A stretch of 64,000 bases of DNA from Bolinopsis microptera. Its lineage: Eukaryota; Ctenophora; Tentaculata; Lobata; Bolinopsidae. Where the stretch lies: assembly GCF_026151205.1 (NCBI RefSeq), contig NC_087076.1, forward strand, positions 12,943,675 through 13,007,674, read 5' to 3'. Position numbers and translations under genes: made by a program. Positions 54,322 to 64,000 of the stretch are shown one piece after another. The notes beneath the pieces were generated by a model, which did not search any database, had not been told where the DNA came from, and saw only the letters and a program-made list of their open reading frames with translations. Within the stretch, counting starts at the first letter, position 1; every line of letters begins with the position of its first letter.

Positions 54322-55690
54322 CATCGCCCGAAATAATTAAAAAGAGGAGGACACTTAATGCCATTGCGGTAGTTTCCCTCAAAACACAAAAGCTTCTACA
54401 CTATACTTTACTTTGGCTTACTAGTCGCTAAAAAAAATCGACCTGGAGTGACAACTGCCTGGAGTGACAACTGCCAGTTAAGTTGGCTGGACGACTTAGC
54501 CCAGTTTAATTTGTAGGTTTATAACCTACCAGGATGCGCGCCGAGTATCACCCGTTAAAGTTTATTAATCGTCGCGTGGTGAACAGCTGAACTAATTGCA
54601 TTGTGCCCATAAAACGTGATCGTTTAAAGCTAAATATTGGGTCATTTGTCATTGTCCATTTTTAATGAACTAATCCAACGCGTGCTATTTCATAGCACTT
54701 ACTACCTCAATTAGAAGAAACAAAAAAGCGTGCGCGCTACTTCGAAGAAATTTAAACAAGTATTAGTGAAAAAAATTTTAGTACTGAAACAAATTTAAAA
54801 TTTTATCCTTTATTTTACAATCATAATTAATATCATAATATTTATAAGCCTCCGTTTTGAAAGTTTTAAATTTTAATATTTCACATTTCTATTTAAAATT
54901 CAATTTTATGTATAAGTCAATAACTGGCATGGCCGCCAAAGCCGCGCATTCTTGAAAACAGGATTAACTTGTTTATACTTATACGACAACGTAAATTTAA
55001 AACTATCCGTGGTTTTTAAAAAATAAATAAATTATAATTTTACCTAAGTCCAAAGCCAGCTTTGTAAAATTTATTATTAAATCATCATATATCGTCAACT
55101 TTAAATATTTACAATGCACAAATGCACAATGCAACAGTTCATTAATCTGTAAACACGCGTACTCCAGCCCTTACATACACGCATCAATTGTTATGCGGCG
55201 CGTTGCTCTAACCAGAGCCCTCTCGCTTGCAGTAGCGCGCGACCGCCGAAGGCTTGTGAAACAAGCGCGTCACGCAGTACGCGTAGGCACATGGCTATGT
55301 GAATGCGGCGCGGCTCAAGCTCCGCGCACGCACATATTACTTTATACTGTTTGCTTTCTAATAAATATCGTGTCAATGTGTACTACGTCTAAATTGTAAA
55401 CGTTTATGTTTTGTGTAAAGTGAATCCAATTGAGATTATTGACAAGGATAAGGACCCAAGTGCCTGTACGGCTTTTTCGGACCCCTGCGGACTACTACTA
55501 GCTCTCAACTTGGGTCAATGACCAAAGCAAATATATATAAATTATAATGATTACAGCTTAATGGTCAGTTGTCACCAATTTTTAGTTTATTAACCTAAAT
55601 AAAACATGCTATACGTTAATTCAATAAAGGAAAACATAATATTGCGCGGCGCGCGGCACATCGAAGTGGCGACGTTCTTGATTATAAAGT
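54322..55690. other. GC-rich foldback region related to 24.1-24.9 kb
   Basis: No gene. The left side has tgcgcgccgag and gcgtgcgcgctacttcgaag, the latter matching the inverse of cttcgaagtagcgcgcgccg at 24319-24338. The segment at 55198-55310 repeats the 24426 element's tip (tgctctaaccagagccctct, then cgcttgcagtagcgcgcgac) and its inner catggctatgtgaa. I read it as a rearranged relative of that element. Confidence 0.65.
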
Positions 55691-56200
55691 AAAGTAAAGT
55701 AAAGTAAAAATTATGACATAACATCATCACTAATGTCTACAAAGTATCATCACACTACATGGAAAAATAATTATCCCTCCATCAAATTTAAAAGTAATAA
55801 TTTGTCAAATATTAATCATGAATAAAAACGACATTACAAAATTTAATTTATTTATACTTCCCAGTGGAGTGAAGATTTATAAAACGTTTCTTTGCTACAT
55901 AAGGATGAAACCACAGATAATCATTGTGTTTTTCCTTATAACTGATATAACTGGTACCTTCAATTCTTGTTAAAACTTCTTTCGAAACATTCCAAAAATG
56001 AAAGTCATTTACAATACATTTAGAAATCATATTCTTTTTATAACTTTCCAATCCAATTTTAAAACTCAAAACTGTCAAGCAGTTCTTCACCTCCGAAGGG
56101 AGTTTGTTCCATTAAGGAACAACCCGCTCTGGAAGAAAAGAACACTGAAGATTCTTGACCTTTGTCACACTCTTGCTACATCTATTGGATGAAACCAGAT
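55687..56200 (-). mobile_element. LINE 3' end, copy A, with (TTTAC)n-type tail
   Basis: On the minus strand this encodes the extreme C-terminus of a LINE protein: LTVLSFKIGLESYKKNMISK then VNDFHFWNVSKEVLTRIEGT, ending at about 55848. Its 3' UTR ends in a run of ttttactttac-like repeats (55687-55708 on the plus strand, aaagtaaagtaaagtaaagt). The upstream WNKLP block found in copy B is broken here by a changed frame. The stretch matches copy B at 57005-57530 over about 510 bp with few differences. Confidence 0.85.
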
Positions 56201-57004
56201 TAAGACCTGATCTGATTGGTCTGAACAAGTCTGAACCATAATCAGTCAATCTATTATGGCGTTTTTGCCCCAACCCATGAAGCTGAGACACCTCACAGCA
56301 AGTGGTAACTAGCCGGCCCTAAAGGCTATGTTGTTTTATAAAGTTTAAGCATTTTCCATCCGATTCAGAGAGAATGCACCCTGCCACACGGGACTCTTGA
56401 GGTTAAGGTTTGAGCCTGATGGGTGACTGAAGTCCCTGGCTTTATTGTTTATCACCTGTGACAAAGCAATGAGATGATAAGTAAGTAAGTAAGGTGTTAT
56501 ATATTGCAACAGTGTAAGTCCATAGGGTCGGTAAAGGGAGTGGTATGATCACGTCAGGGAAGCTCAACAAAGAGAGACTCAATCCAACAGGTGGCTGGGT
56601 GGACTATCACTGACAGTTCTCCCACTTCATTAGAGCTTATAGTCCTAAGTACCAGCCATACAAAATTATAATGTGAGGGGTGTATTTACGTCTTCAGTTT
56701 ACAAGTCAGTGAAACACAAACATACTATGCGGGGGACTACAGACCCCCTCAAAGTCCTTTTTAATATAAGGCTGATTATTTTTATTTTAGTTTAATTGTG
56801 AAGGTTTCTCCATGTTGGGTTTGTCTGTCTATCGTGAAGGAAGTGCTAAATTGTTATTATATCTTGTGAGTCAATTGACACCATGCCACATGTTGAAGAC
56901 GTTTTTGATGTATCCTATAGTTTGATTGTACTGATAGTTGGGTAATATCCGGTTGGAAGAGACAAGGCCAAATGAAACAAGTTAATTTTAATCGAAAATT
57001 TGCC

Positions 57005-57535
57005 TAAAAGTAAAAGTAAAGTAAAAATTATGACATAACATCATCACTAATGTCTACAAAGTATCATCACACTACATGGAAAAATAACTATTTCTCCATC
57101 AAATTTAAAGGTAACAATTTATCAAATATCAATCATGAATAAAAACAACATTACAAAATTTAATTTATTCATACTTCCCAGTGGAGTAAAGATTTATAAA
57201 ACGTTTCTTTGCTACATAAGGATGGAACCACAGATAATCGTTGTGTTTTTCCTTATTACTGATATAACTGGTACCTTCAATTCTTGTTAAAACTTCTTTC
57301 GAAACATTCCAAAAATGAAAGTCATTTACAATACATTTAGAAATCATTTTCTTTTTAAAACTTTCCAATCCAATTTTAAAACTCAAAACTGTCAAGCAGT
57401 TCTTCACCTCCGAAGGGAGTTTGTTCCAATAAGGAACAACCCGCTCTGGAAGAAAAGAACACTGAAGATTCTTGACCTTTGTCACACTCTTACTACATCT
57501 ATTGGATGAAACCAGATTAAGACCTGATCTGCTTG
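57005..57535 (-). mobile_element. LINE 3' end, copy B
   Basis: Near-identical to copy A. The ORF at 57165-57485 is longer and reads SFLPERVVPYWNKLPSEVKN then CLTVLSFKIGLESFKKKMIS, the standard end of a CR1/jockey-like RT protein. The right breakpoint lies near 57530 (gacctgatctgcttg versus gacctgatctgattg in copy A). It is 5' truncated. Flanking DNA at 56926-56983 and 57556-57606 is inverted relative to itself (see findings). Confidence 0.88.
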
Positions 57536-57813
57536 CCTACATTCCTAACTTCCTGTTTCATTTGTCCTTATCTCTTCCAACCGGATATTACCCAACTATC
57601 AGTATTTCAATCCTGAGACTAATAAACAGCGAACTACTTCATCATTTGATTGTACTGTGAATAGAATTAATAATTTGTGGGACATGACCAGTCATTGATT
57701 TCAATATTGTTGGTTTGAAGAAAGCGCTGTATTTTTGCTTCTTGTTCAAAATTGTAATGATGCAATAAGTTCTCTGCCTTCCTAACATTAACTTTGCTAG
57801 AAAATCATTAGTA

Positions 57814-59148
57814 ATGAATTATGACACCACTGTAAAAGGTAAAACTATGAGGAACCTACGAGAATTGGGTTCAACTACTATGTATGGTAGAGACATGGAA
57901 GGAAGCCCTGATCAGGAGCCAAAATATCCATCAGCTTTACTGGCAACTGCTGGATTAGATGACAAAATATACATATGGCATCCAGAGACAGGGGACATTT
58001 ACAAAGAGTATGACCTTGATCCACAGATTGATTCACAAGTAAGTTTGGTCTATAAATTTAAATTCTACTTTGAAATAGAAATATAACCTTGTATAGTTCC
58101 CGGTAACTAGAATAGACTATTGATTAATTACAAATAATGCAAACATTTAGGATCAGTATATAGTAATTTAATTTACTTAATTTATCGCAGGTTAACTGCC
58201 TTAAATTTTCTGGAGACGGCAGACTGTTAGCAGTGACGGGATATGAAGTAATCAAAGTGTATGATGTCCACTCCAACAGGCCTCTTACCAATATGAGCAA
58301 CAATTCTGATTCAAACAGCAAAAATATCACATGTGTCAATTTCGCAACGACAGATAACACAAGCTTAATTACAGGTAACTTTATTTTTATTTATATTACA
58401 GTTTGATGATTTTCAAAAACCTCATCAAAGTAGTGACCGTGATTTCCAGCTACATATGGGACCTGATCATTTGTTTTATATCACAGGTGGAGAAGATGGT
58501 TATTGTAGACTGTGGCAATTTCCAAGACGAAACCTAAAGCAGACAAGAGAGGTGAATTGCTCCCTATACGGAGTCATCAACTGCTTGACAACCAAACATC
58601 CTGATTTTAATGCAGTTGTCGGAACTCAGTCAGGTTACATATTAGGGTTAAATGTTTCAGATGACCGGGTAACAAAACTGCTTCACAAAAAGGCATTGGG
58701 AATTCAGTCAATAGACTGCTATGTTGATAAACACACTTTGAGAGTTGTCGCTATGACAAATACAGGACATTTGCTATCTCATTATAATGGTGAGTGGACA
58801 GACAGAAAGGTGCACGAAAAGTTTGGTCTCTGTTGTGTTTTATCTCCTGATGGGCAGTTTTTAGCAACTGGAGGTTCAGATGCAAAGATCCGATTGTTTA
58901 GGCTTGAAGAGAACAATATTTTTGAGCTAAACACCCTTTGTGACTCGAAGTTGAAGTGGATTTGGTGTCTACAATTTTCATTTGACAGTCAGTTTTTGTT
59001 TGTGTCCTCCAGTGACGGAGTTGTACAGATGTGGAGCCTACGGGACTGGACCATTAAAAGGAACTATCGGGGACACAAGAAATCTGTGGTGTCTCTGTCT
59101 CTGTTTGAATATCGTCAAAAGCACACACGTGATCATCAAGGTTTATGA
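57814..59148 (+). CDS. MLST8: mLST8/GbetaL-like WD40 subunit of TOR complexes
   Basis: Three exons, 57814-58038, 58191-58374 and 58487-59148, join in phase 0 then 1, giving about 356 residues (human 326). mLST8 stabilises the TOR kinase domain in TORC1 and TORC2. The WD repeats run in family order: ALLATAGLDDKIYIWHPETG, then LKFSGDGRLLAVTGYEVIKV, then ITGGEDGYCRLWQFPRRN with an intron inside it. Repeat 4 carries FNAVVGTQSGYILGLN, repeat 6 CCVLSPDGQFLATGGSDAKI, repeat 7 QFSFDSQFLFVSSSDGVVQM, followed by SLRDWTIKRNYRGHKKSVVS. The order GEDGYCRLW ... GTQSG ... SPDGQFLATGGSD ... GHXKXVV matches mLST8 better than other WD proteins. Oddities: an N-terminal extension of about 40 residues (start chosen as the first Met of the frame), a divergent middle (repeat 5 area, HKKALGIQSIDCYVDKHTLR), and about 15 extra C-terminal residues (EYRQKHTRDHQGL). 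Confidence 0.93.
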
Positions 59149-60336
59149 TAGATTATTGTTTATATAGCCCTGCAATGTTATATCTAGGTTTTAAATGATT
59201 ATTGGTACGGCGTGGTCAATAATATTTTAAGATTTTAGTGGGTTAGATAGATCCAACGATTTCGGTAGGTATGTTGATTTTAGGCAAAGTGTAATAGGTA
59301 TTGGATAGAGGCCTTTTCTTATATTTTGATATTGTTAATGTTTGATGTTTATAGGTAGTAGGTACCAAAGGTAAATGACATGGTTTGTTACGCTATTATT
59401 GGTACCGAGATTATTTTTGGCACAGTTACAGGAGCTTGCATGTGTGGATTAAGTATGATTGTTAGATGTATCACGTGACCGGTATTGGTGGAAGGATGCT
59501 GGTATATTGAGCAGCAAGCTCTATTCTATTAAGCTCATTTGAAATCATGTGAAATTTTGATATTTTTACGGTATTTAATCGTATCTTTTAAGAATCTATA
59601 ATGATTTGGTCCCCCAATCACTTGTCAAAAAGTCAAAATATCGAAGTTCTGATTAATATTTTTTGAATATTATATTGATGATCTCTTGAAGCTACCTTTT
59701 GAAAAGAAGACAGATAATATTGAACATAAATATTTTTAAAGATGAATATAAATTTATTAAGCTTACTGACATCTAAATGAAGCAATTACATCGTGTTGAT
59801 CATTTAATTTATTTTTCAATTTGAAACGTTCAGTTGAGTATTCAATGTTTCCATGAAATATAAACCAAGAATACCGCATTGTCAGCTAGTGAACTGTCAA
59901 ATCTTTAAAAAATTGTTTGATCAAATCATGCAATTTGATCTAAAATCAATATTGGATTTAATACTGTGCAATTCAAAGTACGCATTGATACCTTTATGAA
60001 TTATACACTATACAGCTACTGCAGCACTGCATATATATACATATTTATAGATACCAAGTAATGAAGTTTTGTAATTTGTAAGTTCAAGAATAGGCATCGC
60101 AATACGTATTGTTTGACATACTAGGTTAAATTCAAAATCAATTAATAAGTTGTTAGAGTCACTCTCACTTCCACTGCAATAGTGAAGAATTACTAATATT
60201 TGTATTATATTATATATATATACTCTACACAGCTGTTAAATCTTATTGAACAATGCTAGTCCCGTTCAATAATTGATTCAAATAACTGTCAATCTTAATG
60301 ATATTTTCAAAGGTAATCAGCCCTCATTGTACAAGC
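59149..60336. other. Intergenic region, no gene seen
   Basis: AT-rich sequence between the mLST8 and P5C reductase genes. It contains one TCACGTGACC at 59470-59480. No ORF or repeat is supported. Confidence 0.5.
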
Positions 60337-61628
60337 ATGTCGGTGGACATGAAGATAGGATTCCTTGGAGCGGGCAACATGTGTCAAGCAATAGCGGGTG
60401 GAATGATTGCCAGTGGCACAGTGGCAGTAGAAAACATCATAGCCAGTGCACGAAGTGAAGGAGGGTTGGCTAAAGTCAGGAGCATGGGTATCAGGGTACT
60501 CTGGATAATTGCCAAGTAGTTGCGGAATGTTCAGTGGTATTCCTGGCAGTTAAACCACATATTTTACCGGGCGTGTTGGAGCAGGTGGCTGGTTCTGTTA
60601 CAGAGGATAAACTGCTGGTTTCTGTTGTTAATTGTACTACAAATCAGCAGATTGAGGATCTTGTTGGTGAGTGTTGTTAGAGATTTTATTTTACCCATAG
60701 TTTAAGTTTATTGGTTTATCTAAATCATTCTTTTCATATCTATTAATGCTTTTCATACAAAGTTACAACGAATTCTTCATGTCGTTTATCCTGGGTTTGG
60801 ACAGGATATGCCCGCTTAAAATATTTCCATCACGTTACATTACATAATTCTCAATAAATGTAATAGATTTGTAGTGTTGTAATTAGTTTAAAATATGTTC
60901 TCATCACAGCGTTGTTTACTTTTAAACAACCCATTACGAGTAATTGTTATATTTCTTTATTTTGGAAGACTGAATTCGGAAGATGAACAATGAATCTGAC
61001 AAGATTTAACCATCGATTCCAAAATCAAGAAATAGAACAACTACAAAGTTGTGTACACAACATTTTAATATGAATTACATTGTATACTCTGTATTAAAAA
61101 CTGTCCCATTCGTCAACTCCCCCTCCAACCCCAGGTAAGAAAGTACCAGTAATGAGGACGTTACCCAACACTCCAGTTAAAGTAAGATCAGGAGTAGTTG
61201 TTGCGTACCCAGGAACCCACTGTACCCCCCACCACACCTCCCTCTGTAAATCCCTCATGGAACCGCTCGGTCTCTGGTCCATCCTACCCACAGAAGCTCT
61301 CATTGATGTGGCTAGTGGACTCTGTGGTAGTTCCCCTGCCTTCATGTTCATGATGGTGGATGCCATGGCAGATGCAGGAGTAAGAATGGGGCTGCCCTGG
61401 CAAGTAGCAGCTAGTTTATCTGCCCAGACAATGCAGGGGTCTGCTAAGATGGTGTTGGAATGTGATGAACACCCCCTGCAGCTGGCTAACAATGTGTGTT
61501 CTCCTGGAGGGACTACTATTGAGGGGGTTTATAGACTCAATAGGGCTGGTTTTAAAGGTATTGTTATGGATGCTGTGATAGGGTCCATTGAGAAGACTCA
61601 GGGTAAGGAGATGAGATACAATTATTAA
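60337..61628 (+). CDS. PYCR: Pyrroline-5-carboxylate reductase, one frameshift
   Basis: This enzyme reduces pyrroline-5-carboxylate to proline with NAD(P)H. Exon 1 (60337-60666) begins MSVDMKIGFLGAGNMCQAIA, a Rossmann GxGxM nucleotide-binding loop, and runs through SMGIRV to about 60497. The frame then shifts at 60497/60498 and continues TLDNCQVVAECSVVFLAVKP, with the family's VKPH, to EQVAGSVTEDKLLVSVVNC. A GTGAGT donor in phase 1 joins exon 2 (61135-61628): KKVPVMRTLPNTPVKVRSGV, then ALIDVASGLCGSSPAFMF (the conserved SGSGPA-like loop), DAMADAGVRMGLPWQVA, and NNVCSPGGTTIEGVYRLNRA, the substrate-binding SPGGT. The protein ends QGKEMRYNY. A one-base deletion breaks the gene once. No other damage is seen, so a sequence error is as likely as a real lesion. 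Confidence 0.88.
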
Positions 61629-62102
61629 ATTATTGTAAGGTATTATTAGGGTAGGTAACCTTATTTTAGTACAATATTATGATACTTTGATAGGAGTAAA
61701 AATCTATAATTAGCAGTGTCAGACATAACATAATTGCATAATCACGAATATGTTGCATCATATACAAAGATTTATAATTTGCCCAATTTGGTTTTAAATA
61801 ATCACCGAGAGTAAAGTAAGATGATGGTAAAGGTATGTTTGTAGTATAAAAGGTTTCGGTTTGTTTTTATTCTTAGCGTTTATATAATTTATTTCAAGAG
61901 ATAATTTTACTTCTTGTTTTCTTCACGTCAATCTTAGGTCTGTTGCTTAATGCATTTAAAATCATAGCACATTTAAAATTACTTACATTGTATAAAATTA
62001 AAAAAATTACCGTGCAAAATATTATCGTATGCTCGAATAACAATCATAATATGTATTATACTTGTAATTGTCTTGATGGTATTTTAAATTATAACGAATA
62101 TC

Positions 62103-62267
62103 ATGCCAATCTCTAGTAAGAAGTGTATATTCGATGCCATGGGACGAAAGATTGAGGAGCTTGACAGTGAAACACAAGAACTGCTGGCAGCCTCTGTCAC
62201 TATCCCTTCACTTTCTATCCTTGTGCAGGTTGTTAACGAAGAATACATTATAACTTGTAGTTATTAA
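62103..62267 (+). CDS. Small orphan ORF or exon
   Basis: ATG at 62103 opens a 54-codon frame, MPISSKKCIFDAMGRKIEEL then DSETQELLAASVTIPSLSIL, with a stop at 62265. The composition (amphipathic, Glu-rich) looks coding, and a CAG/GTTGTT donor-like site follows the VQ at about 62229. It might be a first exon of an unknown gene or a 5' exon of the downstream GPCR. It does not join the P5C reductase exon in phase. I do not recognise it. Confidence 0.35.
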   Translation: MPISSKKCIFDAMGRKIEELDSETQELLAASVTIPSLSILVQVVNEEYIITCSY

Positions 62268-62288
62268 GGTGTTACTTTTATTTGCAAC

Positions 62289-62570
62289 TCATCTGAAAGT
62301 TGAGTTTCTCCTTCTGACTTTATAATGTTGCCGCAGGTGCACATTGTACACGTTACTAGCATGGATCTCTTTTGTTGTAAGAACTATGTTTTCAGTTCTT
62401 ATTAGCTTTTCATGATTTGCTATATTTTTGGTTATAACAAATCGTTTTTTTTGCCGCAGGTGCAAGTTGTCCACGTTACTAGCATGAATCTCTTTTGTTA
62501 TAATTACTATATTTTCAGTTCGTACACCTTTTCATTTGCTATATTTTTGGTTATGACAAATAATAAAATT
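62289..62570. repeat. Duplicated 115-bp block with GCCGCAGGTGCA
   Basis: The segment from about 62330 is repeated from about 62452: gttgccgcaggtgcacattg / ttgccgcaggtgcaagttgt, then cacgttactagcatg, atctcttttgtt, and ttcatXXgctatatttttgg. The two copies are close tandem duplicates. Non-coding. Confidence 0.8.
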
Positions 62571-62739
62571 AATTCTTCCTGACTGATTTGGTCTTGATAT
62601 ACCTATTTAAGATTCTTTCTTCAGCGAATCTGTACTATAACAAATCTTTTTGAATTTGTAAACACTGGCTGTCAAAAATGACGACTAGCTTCAATCCTGT
62701 TAAATATAACGATCATTCTAGTGATGTATTCTGTATAAA

Positions 62740-63780
62740 ATGCGAACAGACAACAAGACGCTTTACATAATAACAGATGACCGGGAGCGATATATCTTCA
62801 TCTTATGGAGCTTAACTACTCTTATTGCGTCCCTGATAGGTGATGGCATCATTCTAGTAGCGACTATAAGATACAATGCCATCAAACTTCAGAAGGTTAT
62901 CATAGCAGCGATGCAGCACATGGCTATCTGCGACCTTCTACAAACTGCCTTCAAAGTATTCCCAGTCACTTTGGCATTCATCACAGACCGCTGGGTGGTA
63001 GGAGGACTACTTTGTGAAGTTTCGGCAAATATGAACTGGGTATGTTCACAGGTGACCGTGTTCCAAACATGCACCCTGACAACTCTAAAGCTGATAATTT
63101 TGAAAACCCCCCTGAAATCCAGAGTTTGGTCCTCACGGTTCGGACATAAAATCTTTACCTCAGTCTGGCTCTTGGCAGTGGTCGTTTTCTCTCCAATGCT
63201 TATTTTCAAGATAATCTATCTCAGAGATTCTCTATATTTTAGTTACCAAGACTATTTTTGTGTCTATGGTTACCCTTCACCAAATCTCCCATCATGGTAC
63301 AAATGGTATTTACTGATAGCATTCCCTGCCGTTAACGCTCTCTCCTACATAGAACTCACGGTCACATCGATTTGTATTCTGGTTGTCGCCAAAAAGGCTA
63401 GCTCCCAGCACGGACGAACATTACGGTGGGAGGGGGTGATAACAGTGCTGCTAACTGTGGGGGTCTTGTTACTTTCCAGTCTACCGTTCGCTGTTGCATT
63501 TATAACTTGGCTCCTAGGAGCAGAGCATGGCACTGGAGTTTGGCGATCAACCATGTTAGTGCAGTACCTTAACATAATGGCTAACTTCTTTGTATATTCA
63601 ATTACAGTGAAGAGTTTTAGAGAGTTCTTAAAGCTGTATGTTTCCAAACTCATGCTCATAATATCTCCTCAAAGAACACAAGTAACCCCTGAACGAGCTA
63701 CACCGCCTCGAATGCAAATTACCACTCAAGGACTCGACTTGGAGTTGGAAGTGCTTCCTTCAACCCAACAGTCGAACTAA
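62740..63780 (+). CDS. Class A-like orphan GPCR, single exon
   Basis: 346 residues, no intron. Seven membrane segments are visible from about residue 20 to 290. TM1 has GDGIILV (family GN replaced by GD at 34-35). TM2 contains MAICDLLQ with the conserved Asp65. Cys92 at the TM3 start and Cys174 in loop 2 can pair. TM3 ends CTLTTLKLIILKTPLKSR, so DRY is replaced by TLK (115-117), followed by the basic PLKSR loop. TM6 has LLSSLPFAVAF, and TM7 has ANFFVYSITVKSF, NFFVY in place of NPxxY. The lack of DRY and NPxxY but retained D2.50 and Cys pair is typical of expanded orphan receptor families in cnidarians and other marine invertebrates. The C-tail is long, Pro/Thr-rich, with several possible phosphorylation sites. 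An AATAAA lies at 63907-63912. No ligand is predictable. Confidence 0.93.
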   Translation: MRTDNKTLYIITDDRERYIFILWSLTTLIASLIGDGIILVATIRYNAIKLQKVIIAAMQHMAICDLLQTAFKVFPVTLAFITDRWVVGGLLCEVSANMNWVCSQVTVFQTCTLTTLKLIILKTPLKSRVWSSRFGHKIFTSVWLLAVVVFSPMLIFKIIYLRDSLYFSYQDYFCVYGYPSPNLPSWYKWYLLIAFPAVNALSYIELTVTSICILVVAKKASSQHGRTLRWEGVITVLLTVGVLLLSSLPFAVAFITWLLGAEHGTGVWRSTMLVQYLNIMANFFVYSITVKSFREFLKLYVSKLMLIISPQRTQVTPERATPPRMQITTQGLDLELEVLPSTQQSN

Positions 63781-64000
63781 CAGAATTGCATGCGGAGTAT
63801 AAACAAGAACTTCCCTAGCCTCAGCTCTTAGACATTGAAGTTAGCTAGCGTCCCATTCTCTATGAACGAATATTTGTAGGACGGTAATTAAACTTTGAAT
63901 ACTTGAAATAAACGCATACCGCGACGTCGTAGAGTTTCTGTTTGGTATATTGTGGCTACTGTAATTTCTTCTAACGTTCTACCCAATAATGATATGTCGA

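Noticed and set aside
61094-61492. Minus-strand 132-codon ORF
   Set aside because: It is the antisense shadow of the P5C reductase second exon.

Overview
This is a nuclear stretch of an animal genome. The genes have GT-AG introns with pyrimidine-rich acceptors, and two separate class A GPCR genes are present. The protein families (MENTAL-START, LPCAT3-type MBOAT, mLST8, TMEM70, fucolectin-sushi) are metazoan or eukaryotic. The window is AT-rich, gene-poor and full of satellites, MITEs and broken LINE-like retroelements. The style of the divergent GPCRs and of the retroelement proteins suggests a non-bilaterian or other marine invertebrate, perhaps a cnidarian. That placement is inference and low confidence.

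Layout. 1-16.2 kb has no host gene that I can support. It holds an 8-bp satellite, a degraded tRNA-like sequence, a (GA)n tract, the 3' end of a truncated retroelement with a poly(A) tail, a small TTA-flanked MITE, and a complete-looking 1.6-kb DNA transposon with long inverted termini. 16.2-19.2 kb has a single-exon LPCAT3-like acyltransferase (minus strand) and, divergently, a two-exon GPCR. 19.6-27.5 kb is a run of mobile DNA: a LINE 3' end, a hAT-like MITE, foldback elements, GC-rich inverted-repeat elements, and a 1.4-kb element carrying nine copies of an 11-mer. 27.7-46.2 kb carries a TMEM70-like gene followed by a 16-exon STARD3-like gene that I reconstructed with every splice phase matching. 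One of its introns contains a reverse transcriptase fragment. Another contains a nested opposite-strand gene for a secreted fucolectin-sushi protein. 46.2-57.6 kb holds a 33-bp CACGTG satellite, an unrecognised three-exon minus-strand gene, a decayed RT-endonuclease retroelement and two LINE 3' ends. 57.8-63.8 kb has an mLST8 gene, a pyrroline-5-carboxylate reductase gene with one frameshift, a small orphan ORF and a second GPCR.

The host genes are ordinary housekeeping or receptor functions: membrane phospholipid remodelling, sterol transfer at late endosomes, ATP synthase assembly, TOR signalling and proline synthesis. They do not form an operon-like system, although TMEM70 and STARD3 are same-strand neighbours. 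The more unusual content is non-coding. It includes recurrent CACGTG minisatellites, the 11-mer element, foldback families sharing motifs across the window, and an expanded intronic repeat whose source copy lies next to an exon.
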